Assembly: GCA_002104935.1 (NCBI GenBank)
Contig: MCGT01000004.1
Coordinates: 1 to 64,000, forward strand
Length of the DNA stretch: 64,000 nucleotides
Direction of reading: 5' to 3'
DNA from: Hesseltinella vesiculosa
Taxonomy: Eukaryota; Mucoromycota; Mucoromycetes; Mucorales; Cunninghamellaceae
The notes under the pieces were generated by a model, which saw nothing but the letters and a program-made list of their open reading frames with translations, searched no databases and had not been told where the DNA came from. Of this stretch, positions 1 to 11,366 are shown piece after piece; positions within the stretch are counted from its first letter, which is position 1, and the number at the start of each line of letters is the position of its first letter. The position numbers and the translations under genes were made by a program.

Positions 1-560
1 GCGTGAAAAATGGATTCTGTGTCTTGGGGGAGGTTCGGATTTTGATTCGTGATGTGACCACCAAGCAGCAACTGCATAACGCCATAAATGTAATCTTGCG
101 AGCCAAAATGGAGAGGGATTGGCTCAGAACCTTCCAACAGTGTCAGAGCATGATGTTGAGTAAAAAGCATGGCTTTGATCGACAGATCCCGCACATGGTC
201 GACAACGACGTTCACTTCTTGCATCACATTTGCTTTGGAACGCATTCGCTGCCGTCTGGAATGGCCATAGCATCGCAGGGCATGCTTCAGAGAACAGCGA
301 CGGACAAAAGGGGTGTGGTTTGGACCAATGATGTTGCCCAGAACATCGTCCACATTGGTTTTATGGGCGTGGCAGAGGTGGCTGGCAGCATTTCCGTGGT
401 GCTCGCACGCGTCATTGCTTCCGTCCGGGAGAATGCAGTGTGAGCATCGGGGAACGATGGGATTGGCCCGGGCGGCGTCCAATTGCCGTTGGCCAGCTCT
501 TCTGCCTTGTCTGTTCTGCTGTCTCACAACTGCTTGGGTTGGTGCCCCATAATGTCCTAG

Positions 561-596
<36 letters not shown>

Positions 597-859
597 AGTC
601 AGATATTTCGTTTGACCAATGCTTGTCATGATCAACTTACTGTTGAATGGGCAGAGCCGGGAACGACCATCCACATGATCTGTCCTTCCGCATCTGGCAC
701 AGGGTGTTCTGCCTGAATGTATTGAAACAAAGCATTCTGTTAGCTGTCCTTATTCTGGAGCAAGATCTCACCTTGTCGCTCTTGTTCTTCCTCTCTTTCA
801 ATTTTGCGCCGTTTTAGACCCTCCAAATAGGCTCTTTGTTGTAGAATGGTTTGGGACAT
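1..859 (-). CDS. Zinc-knuckle protein, 3' truncated by window edge
   Basis: Partial gene of unknown function. I read three exons from ATG at 859. Exon 1 codes a charged stretch (RRKIEREEEQER) and ends CAAG|GTGAGA. After the acceptor TTCAG the frame gives a zinc-knuckle-like CARCGRTDHVDGRSRLCP. A second intron starts GTAAGT and holds the A-run at 565-594, seen as T on the coding strand. The third exon stays open to the window edge and has further paired Cys/His (CSHC, then C-x2-H-x-H). CxxCG..DH....CP knuckles are familiar to me from transposon-encoded proteins of early-diverging fungi. Together with the Tc1 relic 0.5 kb upstream this suggests, but does not prove, a transposon origin. The downstream part is missing, so no enzyme domain can be seen. 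An ordinary host zinc-finger gene is the alternative. Confidence 0.5.
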
Positions 860-1410
860 TGCATAACTACAAGAATAAGGTGAACAAAGTCGAAAGGTAA
901 ATGCGTGAAGGAGAAAAAAAAAATAAAGAGAGAGAGAGAGAGAGAGAGAGGGAGAGGAAAGCAAACAAAAAAATAAGGCGGAGAGGGAAAAGGGACGCGC
1001 GACTGCAGCTCTGATTGCTCACTCAAAAACGTATCTTCTCTCTTTTAGGGCTCTTCGTTTAACCTCATGGATAAACGAAAGTGATTGTGACATTTATTTT
1101 ACAAGAGATCGGCTGAAGGAAAGCAAGAACTAAAAATAAGAAAGAGGGAGTGGGTAAACGAGCCTGAAATAATCAAGTAATAAAAACCCTGGGCTTTTCA
1201 GACTTCCATCTTCTTCCTTGGCATCCATCCTATCGAGCTCCATGTTTTCGAAGAGAAAAAGTGATACTGTGGTCCTTCACATTCAGTTGATACTGGAAAG
1301 CAGATGCCATGTGTAAGTCTCATTCATTTCATTACAATGCGACGCTTCCGTCCTGAAAAATGCGACAGTGTTTCACACAGAGGGCGACTTCCTTTCCTGG
1401 AAAAACAGTA
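860..1410. other. Intergenic region with GA-repeat
   Basis: No gene recognised. It holds a (GA)n microsatellite at about 928-958, just upstream of the minus-strand zinc-knuckle gene, and short A-runs. The right end abuts the TA that flanks the Tc1-like element. Confidence 0.5.
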
Positions 1411-2185
1411 CACTCTTTCCATGAATAAGTAAGTGGCGGCTCACCTGGAAGACGGATTGCGGACTTTGGATTTCCGAGTGTCGCACAAGCCAAGACAAAT
1501 TTGGCGCAACTTTTTTTTTTTTTTGACAGGATGACCAAAAGCATAATGTCGCATTTTGAGAAAGTTGCCTTTTTCTACGATCCTTGGTGCTTGTGCTTCT
1601 GGTGTTGTTCAAATCAGCATGAGAAGTCCGCCTACAGGGAACAAAAAAGCAAACTTGATCAAGTTACCTACAAACACATTGGCATCGGCACAAACACTCA
1701 TCACTACATCGCCTTGTTGAATGAGGTCATGAAACTATGGACCAACCTCCAGAATTTGAGGGCTGCTATTTGGTGATGGACAATGCACCAAGTCATCAAT
1801 CCAAGGCCATCGATACTTTCATCAGGAATCGTGGGTATCGATGCATGCATCTTCCAACCTATTCCCCTGAGCTCGATCCGATTGAGCAGTTCGGGTCGGC
1901 CGCATCGTCAAAGCGGCGTGTAATGATGTTTCTATCAAGGATCTGCATGGCTTTATCAGTAATTCTTCTCCCCGCATCATTGACTGCTTCCATAGGACCC
2001 CTATGTAGTTGTATTTAAGTAACAGTTTGTCGCACGACAAGTCTATGACGACACGAAAAAAAAATATCTACGACAAAAAAAAAAAAAAGTTGCGCCAAAT
2101 TTGTCTTGGCTTGTGCGACACCAGGGAAATCCAAAGTCCGCCACCTGTCTTCCAGGAGAGCCGCCACTTATTCATGGAAACGCTG
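1411..2185 (+). mobile_element. Degraded Tc1/mariner-like element with long TIRs
   Basis: A 775-bp element bounded by TA dinucleotides at 1409-1410 and 2186-2187, the target duplication expected for Tc1/mariner (IS630) transposons. The ends are about 100-115 bp inverted repeats (1411-1524 and 2076-2185, reversed) that share TTTCCATGAATAAGT, a GGCGGCT block, GGACTTTGGATTTCC and GTCGCACAAGCCAAGACAAA, followed by GGCGCAAC and a T-run. The left repeat differs mainly by a 4-bp AAGT duplication at about 1431. The left terminus is CACTC and the right CAGCG, close to the CAGTG end common in this superfamily. Between the repeats lies a broken transposase fragment, so the copy is non-autonomous and old. 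Confidence 0.8.
1640..2008 (+). pseudogene. Tc1-like DDE transposase fragment, frameshifted
   Basis: C-terminal part of a Tc1/mariner DDE transposase. GCYLVMDNAPSHQS carries the second catalytic Asp with the NAPSH signature, and HLPTYSPELDPIEQF is the segment before the third acidic residue. The preceding piece GTNTHHYIALLNEVMKL is in another frame, so one frameshift lies near 1738. A second lies near 1893, where the Trp codon expected after EQF is damaged; the reading then continues as ACNDVSIKDLHGFI to a TAG at 2006-2008. The N-terminal DNA-binding domain and the first Asp are absent between the inverted repeats. No active protein is possible from this copy. Confidence 0.75.
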
Positions 2186-2187
2186 TA

Positions 2188-2539
2188 AAAGAGATTAAAA
2201 AACGGTGCTCCTTGACCCCGTTTTATTATCTTTTGTTTGATTGGGCAAACTGGAGAGGAATGCTGCAATAAATGTCAGACTTCCTTTTTCTCTTGGACGT
2301 TTTTGAAATGCTATCCCAACAACGTCGTCATTCGCCTTTTACGGTGATAGTTCTAGGTCATTCATTCATTGTCAACTCGAAAAAGTCAAACCAAAATGAC
2401 ATTCGCTCTTGGGTGTCTTTATTTTTACGAGGGCGGCTGCCATCTGTAATCTGTGCAAGGAACTGGACTTCAAAAAGTAGGATGGACTTTTTATTTACAA
2501 GTGGATATGCTGAAAATAATACAAAAATTGGGAAGAGTT
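2188..2539. other. Gap between Tc1 relic and histidine kinase
   Basis: No gene seen. It would contain the 3' UTR of the minus-strand histidine kinase. Confidence 0.4.
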
Positions 2540-5500
2540 TCAATATTCATGAATCTTGTGACGTTTGGATAGCATTTGTTGGGCTGACTGAGGGGCAAAT
2601 TTCTTGATGGCAGAGATGAGTTCAGGTAAGCGTAAGGGTTTGGTCACATATTCATCCTGTTCAAAATCAAATGAGGTTCATTCCCGTCGTGGATTTTTTT
2701 TTTTTTTTTTTTTACCATTCCAGATTGAATGCATTTGTCACGGTCGCCAATCATGGCGTGGGCAGTCAGGGCAATGATAGGGGTTCGTCGATCGGCATGA
2801 GTATCACGTTCGATTTCGCGGATCTTTTGCGTGGCTTCAAAGCCGCCCATCACAGGCATCTGGACGTCCATGAGGAGGAGATCAAAGGATTCGCGTTCAA
2901 AGGCTTCGACGGCCAGTATGCCGTTGCTGACCACTTTGACATGATGGCCAAACTTTTCGAGAATGCGCAAGGCCAGCTTTTGATTGACAATGTTATCTTC
3001 GGCCAGGAGGATGCGTAGAGGATAGGTTTTGCCGCTCTCGGTAGGCACGGTGCTGTGAGTTTCCAAGCCAGGGAGCAGAGCATGGCAAAGGTCAGAAGCA
3101 TTGACGGGGGTGTTGGTGTAGCCGGTGATGCCCAGGTCAATGCACAGCTTCATGTTGAGTCGGTAGGGCTCGCGAGCGGCAAGAACGATGGGGATGTAGC
3201 GGAGATGCAAAGCTTCGCGCACCTTTTCGGCCGCCTTCATTTGGTCCACGATGACGGTGTCGATCACCGGTGCTGATTTGCCACTGCTGCTGACCACGCT
3301 GTTGAGTTCTTGGGCTTCTTCGGCATTACTGACATGCACTGCGCGGAGGCCCAGCTGCTTGATAGCGTCCATGATCCCATCTTCGTTGCCCAAAGTGTCC
3401 AACACGAGCACATATCGGTCCTTGAACCGTTGGATGCGCTCGTCAATGTCTTGGACGCCTTTGTCCTTGCGTTTCAGATGCACAGTAAAGTAGAATTGTG
3501 AACCTTGACCAAAAGTTGATGTCACCCAAAGGTTGCCGCCCATCAATTGCACTAGATGACGAGAGATCGACAAGCCAAGGCCAGTGCCACCATATTGGCG
3601 CCTAGTCCCACCCAGGAATAAAAAAAAAAAAAAAAAAAAAGAGATCAGTCTTCCAAAAAAGTGTGTGTGGTAGGAGCCATTGGCTTACGTAGTGCCGCCA
3701 TCAGCTTGGCAAAAAGTATCAAAGATCATATGCAGTTTGTCTTCTTGGATGCCGATGCCCGAGTCACGCACACACACTTCGAGGGTCAGGTCGTCATCGT
3801 GCATGTCGACGACACGAGGCTCGATGGTGACGTTGCCTTTGTTGGTGAATTTGATGGCATTGCCGATAAGGTTGGTGATGACTTGGCGCAGGCGCAGTGG
3901 ATCGCCCACGACATTGTCAGGGATATGGTCGCCGATCTTGTAAATCAAATCGAGATGCTTCTGGTTGGCCTTGACGGCAAGGGTCTTGAGGACACTGAAG
4001 ATGGCAGAGCCGAGTGAAAAGGGTATGGCTTCGATGTTCATGCGCCCAGCTTCGATCTTGGAAATGTCAAGGATGTCGTCAATGATGGACAAGAGGCTGT
4101 TGGCTAGGCTGGAGACGATCATGAGATTTTCGCGCTGCTGGCGAGTGAGCTCGGTTTCCAAGGTGAGAGAGGTCATGCCGATGATGCCATTCATGGGGGT
4201 GCGAATTTCGTGCGACATGTTGGCAAGGAACTCGGATTTCGAGCGATTGGCAAGTTCTGCAGCTTCGCGGGCTTGCCGATTTTTCTGGATAGCATCGCGC
4301 AAAGAGCTGACCATCTGGTTGATCTTGGTCTTGAGCGACTTCATTTCACCAGAGGCCTCGACAGTGATGAGGCGAGAGAAGTCATTTTCAGTCGCAGAGG
4401 CTGAGATCTGGGCAAAGGCTCGCACTTGGGTCGTCAGGTTGGACGCCATGGTGTTCACGTTGCTGGTGATTTCACGCCAAACGCCTTCGACGTCTTCCAC
4501 TTCGGCTTGCACGCCAAGCTTGCCTTCGGTACCGACTTCCTTGGCCACACGTGTGACTTCGGACGCAAACGAGTTCAGCTGGTCGACCATGGTGTTGATG
4601 GTGTACTTGAATTCGGCAATTTCGCCATGGGCTTCGACATCGATTTTCTTGGACAGGTCGCCTTGAGCAACGGCTTTACAAACGGTGGCAATACCACGCA
4701 ACTGGTCAGTTAAATTGCTGGCCATCAAATTGACATTGTCTGTGAGGTATTTCCAGGTCCCATCCACCCCCACAATGGTGGCTTGGCCACCCAAGATGCC
4801 TTCTGTTCCGACTTCTCGAGCCACACGTGTCACTTCGGCTGCAAACACGCGCAGTTGATCCACCATAGAATTCACAGTTTCTCTATGGATCATTATAAAA
4901 AAAAAAAAAGGGTTAGCCCATGTCTGGTTCTGATCTCCAAGACTTGCTTCAGTTGCCAGATTTCGCCCTGGACTTCCAGGGTGATTTTTCGTGAGAGATC
5001 ACCACGGGCAACAGCGGTAGTGACGTCAGCAATGGAGCGCACCTGGGTGGTGAGGTTGCCGGCCATCATGTTGACCGTGTCGGTGAGATCCATCCAGGTG
5101 CCAGCGACACCTTGGACGACGGCCTGGCCGCCGAGCTTGCCTTCGGTGCCAACTTCACGAGCGACACGAGTGACTTCAGACGCAAACACACGCAGTTGGT
5201 CCACCATGTTGTTGACAGTGTTTTTGAGTTCGGCAATCTCGCCGCCGGATTCCACCTCGATCTTCTTTGACAGGTCGCCTAGAGCCACGGCTTTGGTGAC
5301 TTCGGCAATGGACCGCACTTGGTTGGTCAGGTTGGCAGCCATGATGTTGACATTGTCGGTGAGATCCTTCCAGGTGCCAGCAACGTCTTGGACCATGGCT
5401 TGGCCACCGAGCTTGCCTTCGGTGCCGACTTCTTTGGACACACGCGTGACTTCGGATGCAAAGATGCGCAGCTGGTCCACCATGTCGTTGACGGTGTCTT

Positions 5501-8500
5501 TGAGTTCGGCAATTTCTCCGCCAGAGGCTACTGAGATCTTCTTGGACAAGTCGCCCATGGCGACGGCAATGGTGACTTCGGCGATGGAGCGTACTTGGGT
5601 GGTGAGGTTGGCAGCCATGATGTTGACATTGTCGGTGAGATCTTTCCAGGTGCCAGCGACGCCTTGGACGACGGCCTGGCCACCGAGCTTGCCTTCGGTG
5701 CCGACTTCTTTGGACACACGCGTGACTTCGGATGCAAAGATACGCAGCTGATCCACCATGTCGTTGACAGTATCTTTGAGTTCGGCGATCTCGCCGCCGG
5801 TGGCCACCTCGATTTTTTTCGACAAATCACCAAGAGCCACAGCTTTGGTGACTTCGGCAATGGACCGCACTTGGTTGGTCAGGTTGGCAGCCATGATGTT
5901 GACATTGTCGGTGAGATCCTTCCAGGTGCCATCAACGCCTTGGACCATGGCTTGGCCACCAAGCTTGCCTTCGGTGCCGACTTCTTTGGACACACGCGTG
6001 ACTTCGGATGCAAAGATACGCAGCTGGTCCACCATGTTGTTGACCGTGTTCTTGAGCTCTGAGATTTCGCCGCCCGATTCAACCGAGATCTTTTTGGACA
6101 GATCACCCATGGCGACGGCGGTGGTGACTTCGGCAATGGACCGCACCTGGGTGGTGAGGTTGGCAGCCATGATGTTGACATTGTCGGTGAGATCTTTCCA
6201 AGTGCCTCCAACGTCCTTGACAATGGCTTGGCCGCCGAGTTTGCCTTCGGTGCCGACTTCTTTGGACACACGCGTGACTTCAGCTGCAAACACACGTAAT
6301 TGATCGACCATGCTGTTGACAGCATTTTTGAGTTCGGCAATCTCACCACCTGATTCGACAGAGATCTTCTTGGACAAGTCGCCCATGGCGACGGCAATGG
6401 TGACTTCAGCGATGGACCGCACTTGAGTGGTGAGGTTGGCAGCCATGATGTTGACATTGTCGGTAAGATCTTTCCAAGTGCCAGCAACGCCGCGCACGAC
6501 TGCTTGACCACCGAGTTTGCCTTCGGTGCCGACTTCTTTGGACACACGCGTGACTTCGGCAGCAAACACACGCAGCTGGTCCACCATGTTGTTGACGGTG
6601 TTTTTGAGCTCTGAGATTTCGCCGCCCGATTCAACCGAGATTTTTTTGGACAAATCGCCCATGGCGACGGCGGTGGTGACTTCGGCAATGGACCGCACCT
6701 GGGTGGTGAGGTTGGCAGCCATGGTGTTGACATTGTCGGTGAGGTCCTTCCAGGTGCCATCTACGTCCTTGACGATGGCTTGGCCGCCGAGCTTGCCTTC
6801 GGTGCCAACTTCTTTGGACACACGCGTGACTTCGGATGCAAAGATACGCAGCTGATCCACCATGTTGTTGACGGTGTCTTTGAGTTCGGCAATTTCTCCG
6901 CCAGAGGCTACTGAGATCTTTTTCGACAAGTCACCCATGGCGACGGCAATGGTGACCTCAGCAATGGACCGCACTTGAGTGGTGAGGTTGGCAGCCATGA
7001 TGTTGACATTGTCGGTGAGATCTTTCCAGGTGCCAGCGACACCTTGGACCACAGCCTGACCACCGAGTTTGCCTTCGGTGCCGACTTCTTTGGACACACG
7101 CGTGACTTCGGATGCAAAGATACGCAGCTGGTCCACCATGTTGTTGACCGTGTTCTTGAGCTCTGAGATTTCGCCGCCCGATTCAACCGAGATCTTTTTG
7201 GACAGATCACCCATGGCGACGGCGGTGGTGACTTCAGCAATGGACCGCACCTGGGTGGTGAGGTTGGCAGCCATGATGTTGACATTGTCGGTAAGATCTT
7301 TCCAAGTGCCTCCAACGTCCTTGACAATGGCTTGGCCGCCGAGTTTGCCTTCGGTGCCGACTTCTTTGGACACACGCGTGACTTCGGATGCAAAGATACG
7401 CAGCTGATCGACCATGTTATTGACGGTATTCTTGAGTTCGGCAATCTCACCACCTGATTCGACGGAGATCTTCTTGGACAAGTCGCCCATGGCGACAGCT
7501 TTGGTGACTTCGGCGATGGAGCGCACCTGGGTGGTGAGGTTGGCAGCCATGATGTTGACATTGTCGGTGAGATCTTTCCAGGTGCCGCCGACATCCTTGA
7601 CGATGGCTTGGCCACCAAGTTTGCCTTCAACACCAACTTCAAGAGATACACGACGTACTTCTGCCGAGAACAGTCGCAACTGATCGACCTATCAAGATGG
7701 GAACAAGGGAAATTAATTTTTCTTCTCCGCAGCCACCTCGCCCCATATCTTTTTTTTTTTTTTTTTTCACCACGCTTTTTTTTTTTTTTGCTTGGCATTC
7801 GTTGGGTGGGCTTACCATGACGTTCATTGTGTTTTTGAGATCTAGAACTTCACCTTGGGCATTGGCAGTGACCTTTTTGGAAAGATCACCTTCGGCTACG
7901 GCCTTGGCAACGGCAGCGATGTCGCGGACTTGGATGGTGATTTTGTAGGCCATCAGATTGACATTGTCGGTTAGATCTTTCCATGTGCCACCAATATCTT
8001 TGACGACGGCTTGGCCACCTAACATGCCATCGGTTCCGACTTCCAATGAGACACGAGTAACTTCTGTAGCAAAGGTAGATAGCTAAAGATGGAAAAAAAA
8101 AAAAAGGTTTGAACATGCATGCAGGTGGATTAAAAAAGGTGCTGATTGTGTTACCTGATCCACCATGGTATTGATTGTTTTCTTGAGTTCGAGCATCTCG
8201 CCTTTGACTTCGACCGTGACTTTTTTGGTCAAATCGCCTTGTGCAACAGACTTGGAGACTTGGGCAATGTCACGGACTTGATTGGTAAGGTTGGTGGCCA
8301 TGGTATTTACATTGTCCGTTAATTCTTTCCAAATGCCATCGACCCCAGCAACCTTGGCTTCGACGCCTAGTTTTCCTTCGGTGCCAACTTCATGTGCGAC
8401 ACGTGAGACTTCGGATGAGAAATGTTTGAGTTGGTCAACTGAAAAAAAAAAAATAACAAAAAAACAAAGGGGTTAAGCACTACTGGGGATTTCCAAAATT

Positions 8501-9431
8501 GTACACATCCGCCTGCCCAAAACCACTTGGTCCTGAATGCGTTTGTGGAGGTAAGGAGTAAACAAAAAAAAAAAAAAAAAAGGAGATCATTTTACCCATG
8601 GTGTTGAAATTTTCTTTCAAGAGGACAGTGTCGCCTTTGACAGGGACGGTCATGGCACGGCTGAGATCACCACGGGCAATGGCTGACGAGACGGTAGCGA
8701 TGTCCTGGACTTGTTCGAGATGATTGCGAGTGACAGCGTTGAGGTTAACGATCAGGTCTTTCCAGACGCCGCTCATGTGGGAAGGTAATTGGATTTGGAC
8801 GCCTAGTTTTCCTTTGAAGGCTGATTCATGGGCCACAAAGAGGACTTGGTCGGTCAGTTGTTCCAGGTGGTCAGCCATGTTGTTGATGGCTTCCTTGAGG
8901 GTATCGTGGCGGGGGGAAGCATGGCAAGGGTGGTGGCAAGTGATGCGCTGGGACAATTCGCCTGCATGCAAGGCCTTGGCGACTCGGATGGCTTCTTGGA
9001 TGCAATCGGGACAGGCTTGGTCTTGGTCGGCAATAGGGGTATATTCTATCAAGAACATCCAAGAGATCCATGAGACTAGGCTGTTTTCTTTCGATAGACT
9101 TACTAATGGGCTTACTAGTGGGCGACTGTGTTGGTGAAGCTGGGGAAGACGCTGGAGAAGCTGTGGGTTTGGTCAAGGTGGGAGTGGCGGGAGAGGAGCA
9201 CTTTTCAGAGCGATGATCCAGTGATGCGCTGAGGTTTTTGTGTATGGATTTGAGTAATTGAACTTGGTGGGTGTCCATTGACTGTAGTAGGGATGCAGGC
9301 AGGTCCAATGGAGTGCCACCTTTTGCCATGACGAGCGACCATTCTTCTACCTGACAGAGCAAGGCGGTGGTGGTTGACATTTTACATTGTTTTTTGCTGG
9401 CGGTAGGATGTTCGGTGGCAGAGCGTTTCAT
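2540..9431 (-). CDS. Group III hybrid histidine kinase with very long HAMP array
   Basis: Soluble hybrid sensor kinase of the Nik1/Os-1 type, the class that controls the HOG pathway and is the target of phenylpyrrole and dicarboximide fungicides (family knowledge). Exons as I read them: 9431-9104, 9045-8596, 8438-8155, 8082-7816, 7688-4948, 4882-3689, 3601-2716 and 2656-2540, in phase for 2088 aa. A Ser/Pro-rich N-terminus without a membrane segment is followed by about 16 HAMP-like cores (GDLSKK motifs): two in exon 2, one each in exons 3 and 4, ten in exon 5, two in exon 6. Then come the H-box ([15 protein letters not shown]), N-box (NLIGNAIKF), G1 (DSGIGI) and G2 (GGTGLGLSI), and a C-terminal receiver with [11 protein letters not shown] and YVTKPL. 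All catalytic residues are present. Known Nik1-type kinases usually have five to nine such repeats. Exon 5 joins exon 6 best through a GC-AG intron (AA|GCAAGT). Confidence 0.95.
4948..7688 (-). repeat. Ten-unit tandem HAMP repeat in one exon
   Basis: Exon 5 of the histidine kinase consists of ten tandem units of about 276 bp (92 aa). Each unit runs [20 protein letters not shown], then [18 protein letters not shown], then [17 protein letters not shown] and [10 protein letters not shown]. Neighbouring units are almost identical in DNA as well as protein, pointing to recent duplication or gene conversion. Variant residues (TT versus TI or TK before AVA, ISELKN versus IAELKD) tend to alternate from unit to unit. 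Confidence 0.95.
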
Positions 9432-9852
9432 TAAAAAAGTTGAAGAATGGCCACGAATGTTCCCAAGATGGATGAAAAGAGGAAAAGAGAAAAAAAGAAA
9501 GGATTAAAAGGGCTAATAAACAAAAAGAAGGCAATCACAGCAAAAAAAGCGGAAGTAAAGCGGAAAAATGCATTTTTTTTTTTTGAACGGGCCCAGACTT
9601 TTTTTGCTGCGATCTTTTCTCCACGCTGCTGATTGGCTGAATGGACTCTTGGGCCAAAGGTCTCATTGCTTCCATATCAGGAAGGTATCTTTTTTTGAAG
9701 AGTGGTGAAATAAGATGGACAACAAAACTTTATTAAGCTGGTCGGATGCGCTCCGATTTCTTTTTTTCTTTGTCTTCTTTTTTCTTTTTTTTATTCTTAT
9801 TTTTTTTTTTTTTTGCCCTCTCTTTTCTTTCTCTCTCTTTTCCTTTAAAGCC
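9432..9852. other. Divergent promoter region, kinase / homeobox gene
   Basis: No supported gene. The region lies between the start codons of the minus-strand kinase and the plus-strand homeobox gene and is rich in A- and T-runs. A T-rich block (about 9758-9845) sits directly in front of the homeobox ATG. Confidence 0.5.
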
Positions 9853-10643
9853 ATGAAATCAGCATTGGATACAACGTCATCGATTCGATCGTTATTAAAC
9901 CCAGTGCCTGCCAAAAAGCGTAGCAGTTTAGCCATCGATATGAAACAATCCAGTAAGGATCAGTTCCCCAACTTTTTTTTTTATCTGAACATTTTTTTTT
10001 TCAGCTGGTCGATCAAAACGAAAGCGTATTAGTCCTGACCAATACCAAGTTTTAACCGAATGCTTTCAACATACAGACACTCCCAATTATGAACTTCGAG
10101 AAAAGCTTTCGAAAGAATTAAATATGACCAATCGAGAAGTCCAGGTAGCCAAACAAAAAAAGATAATGACATTAAGGCGTCATGCTTTCTCCGATCTTCC
10201 CATTTTTGGGTGCATGTGATTTCCTTTCCACCAACAACAACAACAAAATGCATGAGCTCTAATTGACTTTCTTTTAGGTTTGGTTTCAAAATAGACGGGC
10301 TAAAATGAATCGTATCAAGCTGCAACAAAAGCAAGAGCATGACTATTATCATCGACAGCCATCGCTGCCACCATCTCCTCCACCACAGAAACATGGTTTC
10401 CGCTTCGATCCCACATTTTCGTCCTCCTTGCCGCAATCTCCCAAATCCCCGCCTCCATCTGTTTCATCTCCCTCCACACCCTCTACACCGACTTTACCCA
10501 TGGATATCCCCCTCTTGTCTCCTTACATGTCTCCCATCGATATTTTAGCCACAGCTGCCGAATATGTACAAAAATGTGATCAAGAACTACAGAAATCTCT
10601 TCCTCCTGCAAATCCTACAAGGTCCTGGCGCCCTTGGCTCTAA
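9853..10643 (+). CDS. Homeodomain transcription factor
   Basis: Nuclear DNA-binding regulator. Three exons: exon 1 ends TCCA|GTAAGG; exon 2 carries most of the homeodomain (RSKRKRISPDQYQVLTECF to NMTNREVQ); exon 3 starts at helix 3 with VWFQNRRAKMNR, the recognition-helix signature (W48, F49, N51, R53). Intron 2 splits the homeodomain just before that helix. The tail is Ser/Pro-rich (PPSPPPQ, SPPPSVSSPSTPSTPT) and ends at RSWRPWL. The short N-terminal exon is basic (PAKKRSS). Targets cannot be inferred. The start is the first ATG after the T-rich leader. Confidence 0.85.
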
Positions 10644-10971
10644 ACCCTCCTTATTCCGTGGTTTCATCGATCCTTGATTACGTTGCTCACATGAGCCCTG
10701 TTTGATTTTTTTTTTTTTTTTTTTTTTTTGCATGAATCAAGCAGTAAAAAACCACAGTTCTGTATCCTCCTTTAAGACTAGCGACGTCATTTCTACAAAA
10801 AAAAAAAAAAAAAAGCAGCGCATGCTTTCCTTTTTCTGCATTACCAGGATGGCATTTGGCGATGGGCTTGCCTGCTGCCAATCATCGCCTGCAGCTGAGC
10901 TTCAAATATCCATTTGGTTTCAACAACAAAACTTTTTTTTTTTTTTTGCGTCTGCCAGACCTCTTTTCACC
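10644..10971. other. Intergenic region with poly-T and poly-A tracts
   Basis: No gene. It holds a T-run near 10708-10729, an A-run near 10798-10814 and another T-run just before the next gene. It probably combines the homeobox 3' UTR with the promoter and 5' UTR of the Cbp4-like gene. Confidence 0.4.
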
Positions 10972-11267
10972 ATGGCGAAAAACGTTGGTAGAGTTCTCTT
11001 GTTGGCTGGCTCCATTCTTGCTACTGGTGTCGTATTGATGAAGGTCACTGTGCCTGATGAAAATGAAATGCGCAAGGTAATTTTTATTCCAGCTGCCACT
11101 CGTTTTCTTTTGCTCATTTCTGCATCCTTTCTCAGCGTCTGGATCCCACCTTGCTCAAGGAAGCCGATCGTATGAAGGCCCAACACAAGGAACGTACACA
11201 ACAGCTTTTGGATCAAATGCGACAAGTTGCTGAATCCGATAAACCCATGTGGGGCGACAAGAAATAG
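10972..11267 (+). CDS. CBP4: Cbp4-like mitochondrial bc1-complex assembly factor
   Basis: Small single-pass protein of about 78 aa in two exons (intron 11077-11135, AAG|GTAATT...CTCAG). The N-terminus is MAKNVGRVLLLAGSILATGV, a hydrophobic segment expected to span the inner mitochondrial membrane, followed by KVTVPDENEMRKRLDP and a charged coiled-coil-like tail ending PMWGDKK. This order (one TM, a P-[TD]-E region, R-L-x-P, a basic helix and a terminal PMW) fits Cbp4, which helps assemble cytochrome b into ubiquinol-cytochrome c reductase. The match is by layout and short motifs only; another small assembly factor such as a UQCC3-like protein is possible. Confidence 0.6.
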
Positions 11268-11366
11268 AATCCTCATTCAATGACAGCAACATGAAGAAAT
11301 AAAAATACCAGCTTTCTCTGTCAATTAACTTTTTTTTATCTACAAAAAATAAAGAGGGCAAGTGTT

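Noticed and set aside
5595..7407. Several long plus-strand ORFs antisense to the HAMP array
   Set aside because: They recur with the same 276-bp period, so they are shadows of the repeated kinase codons.
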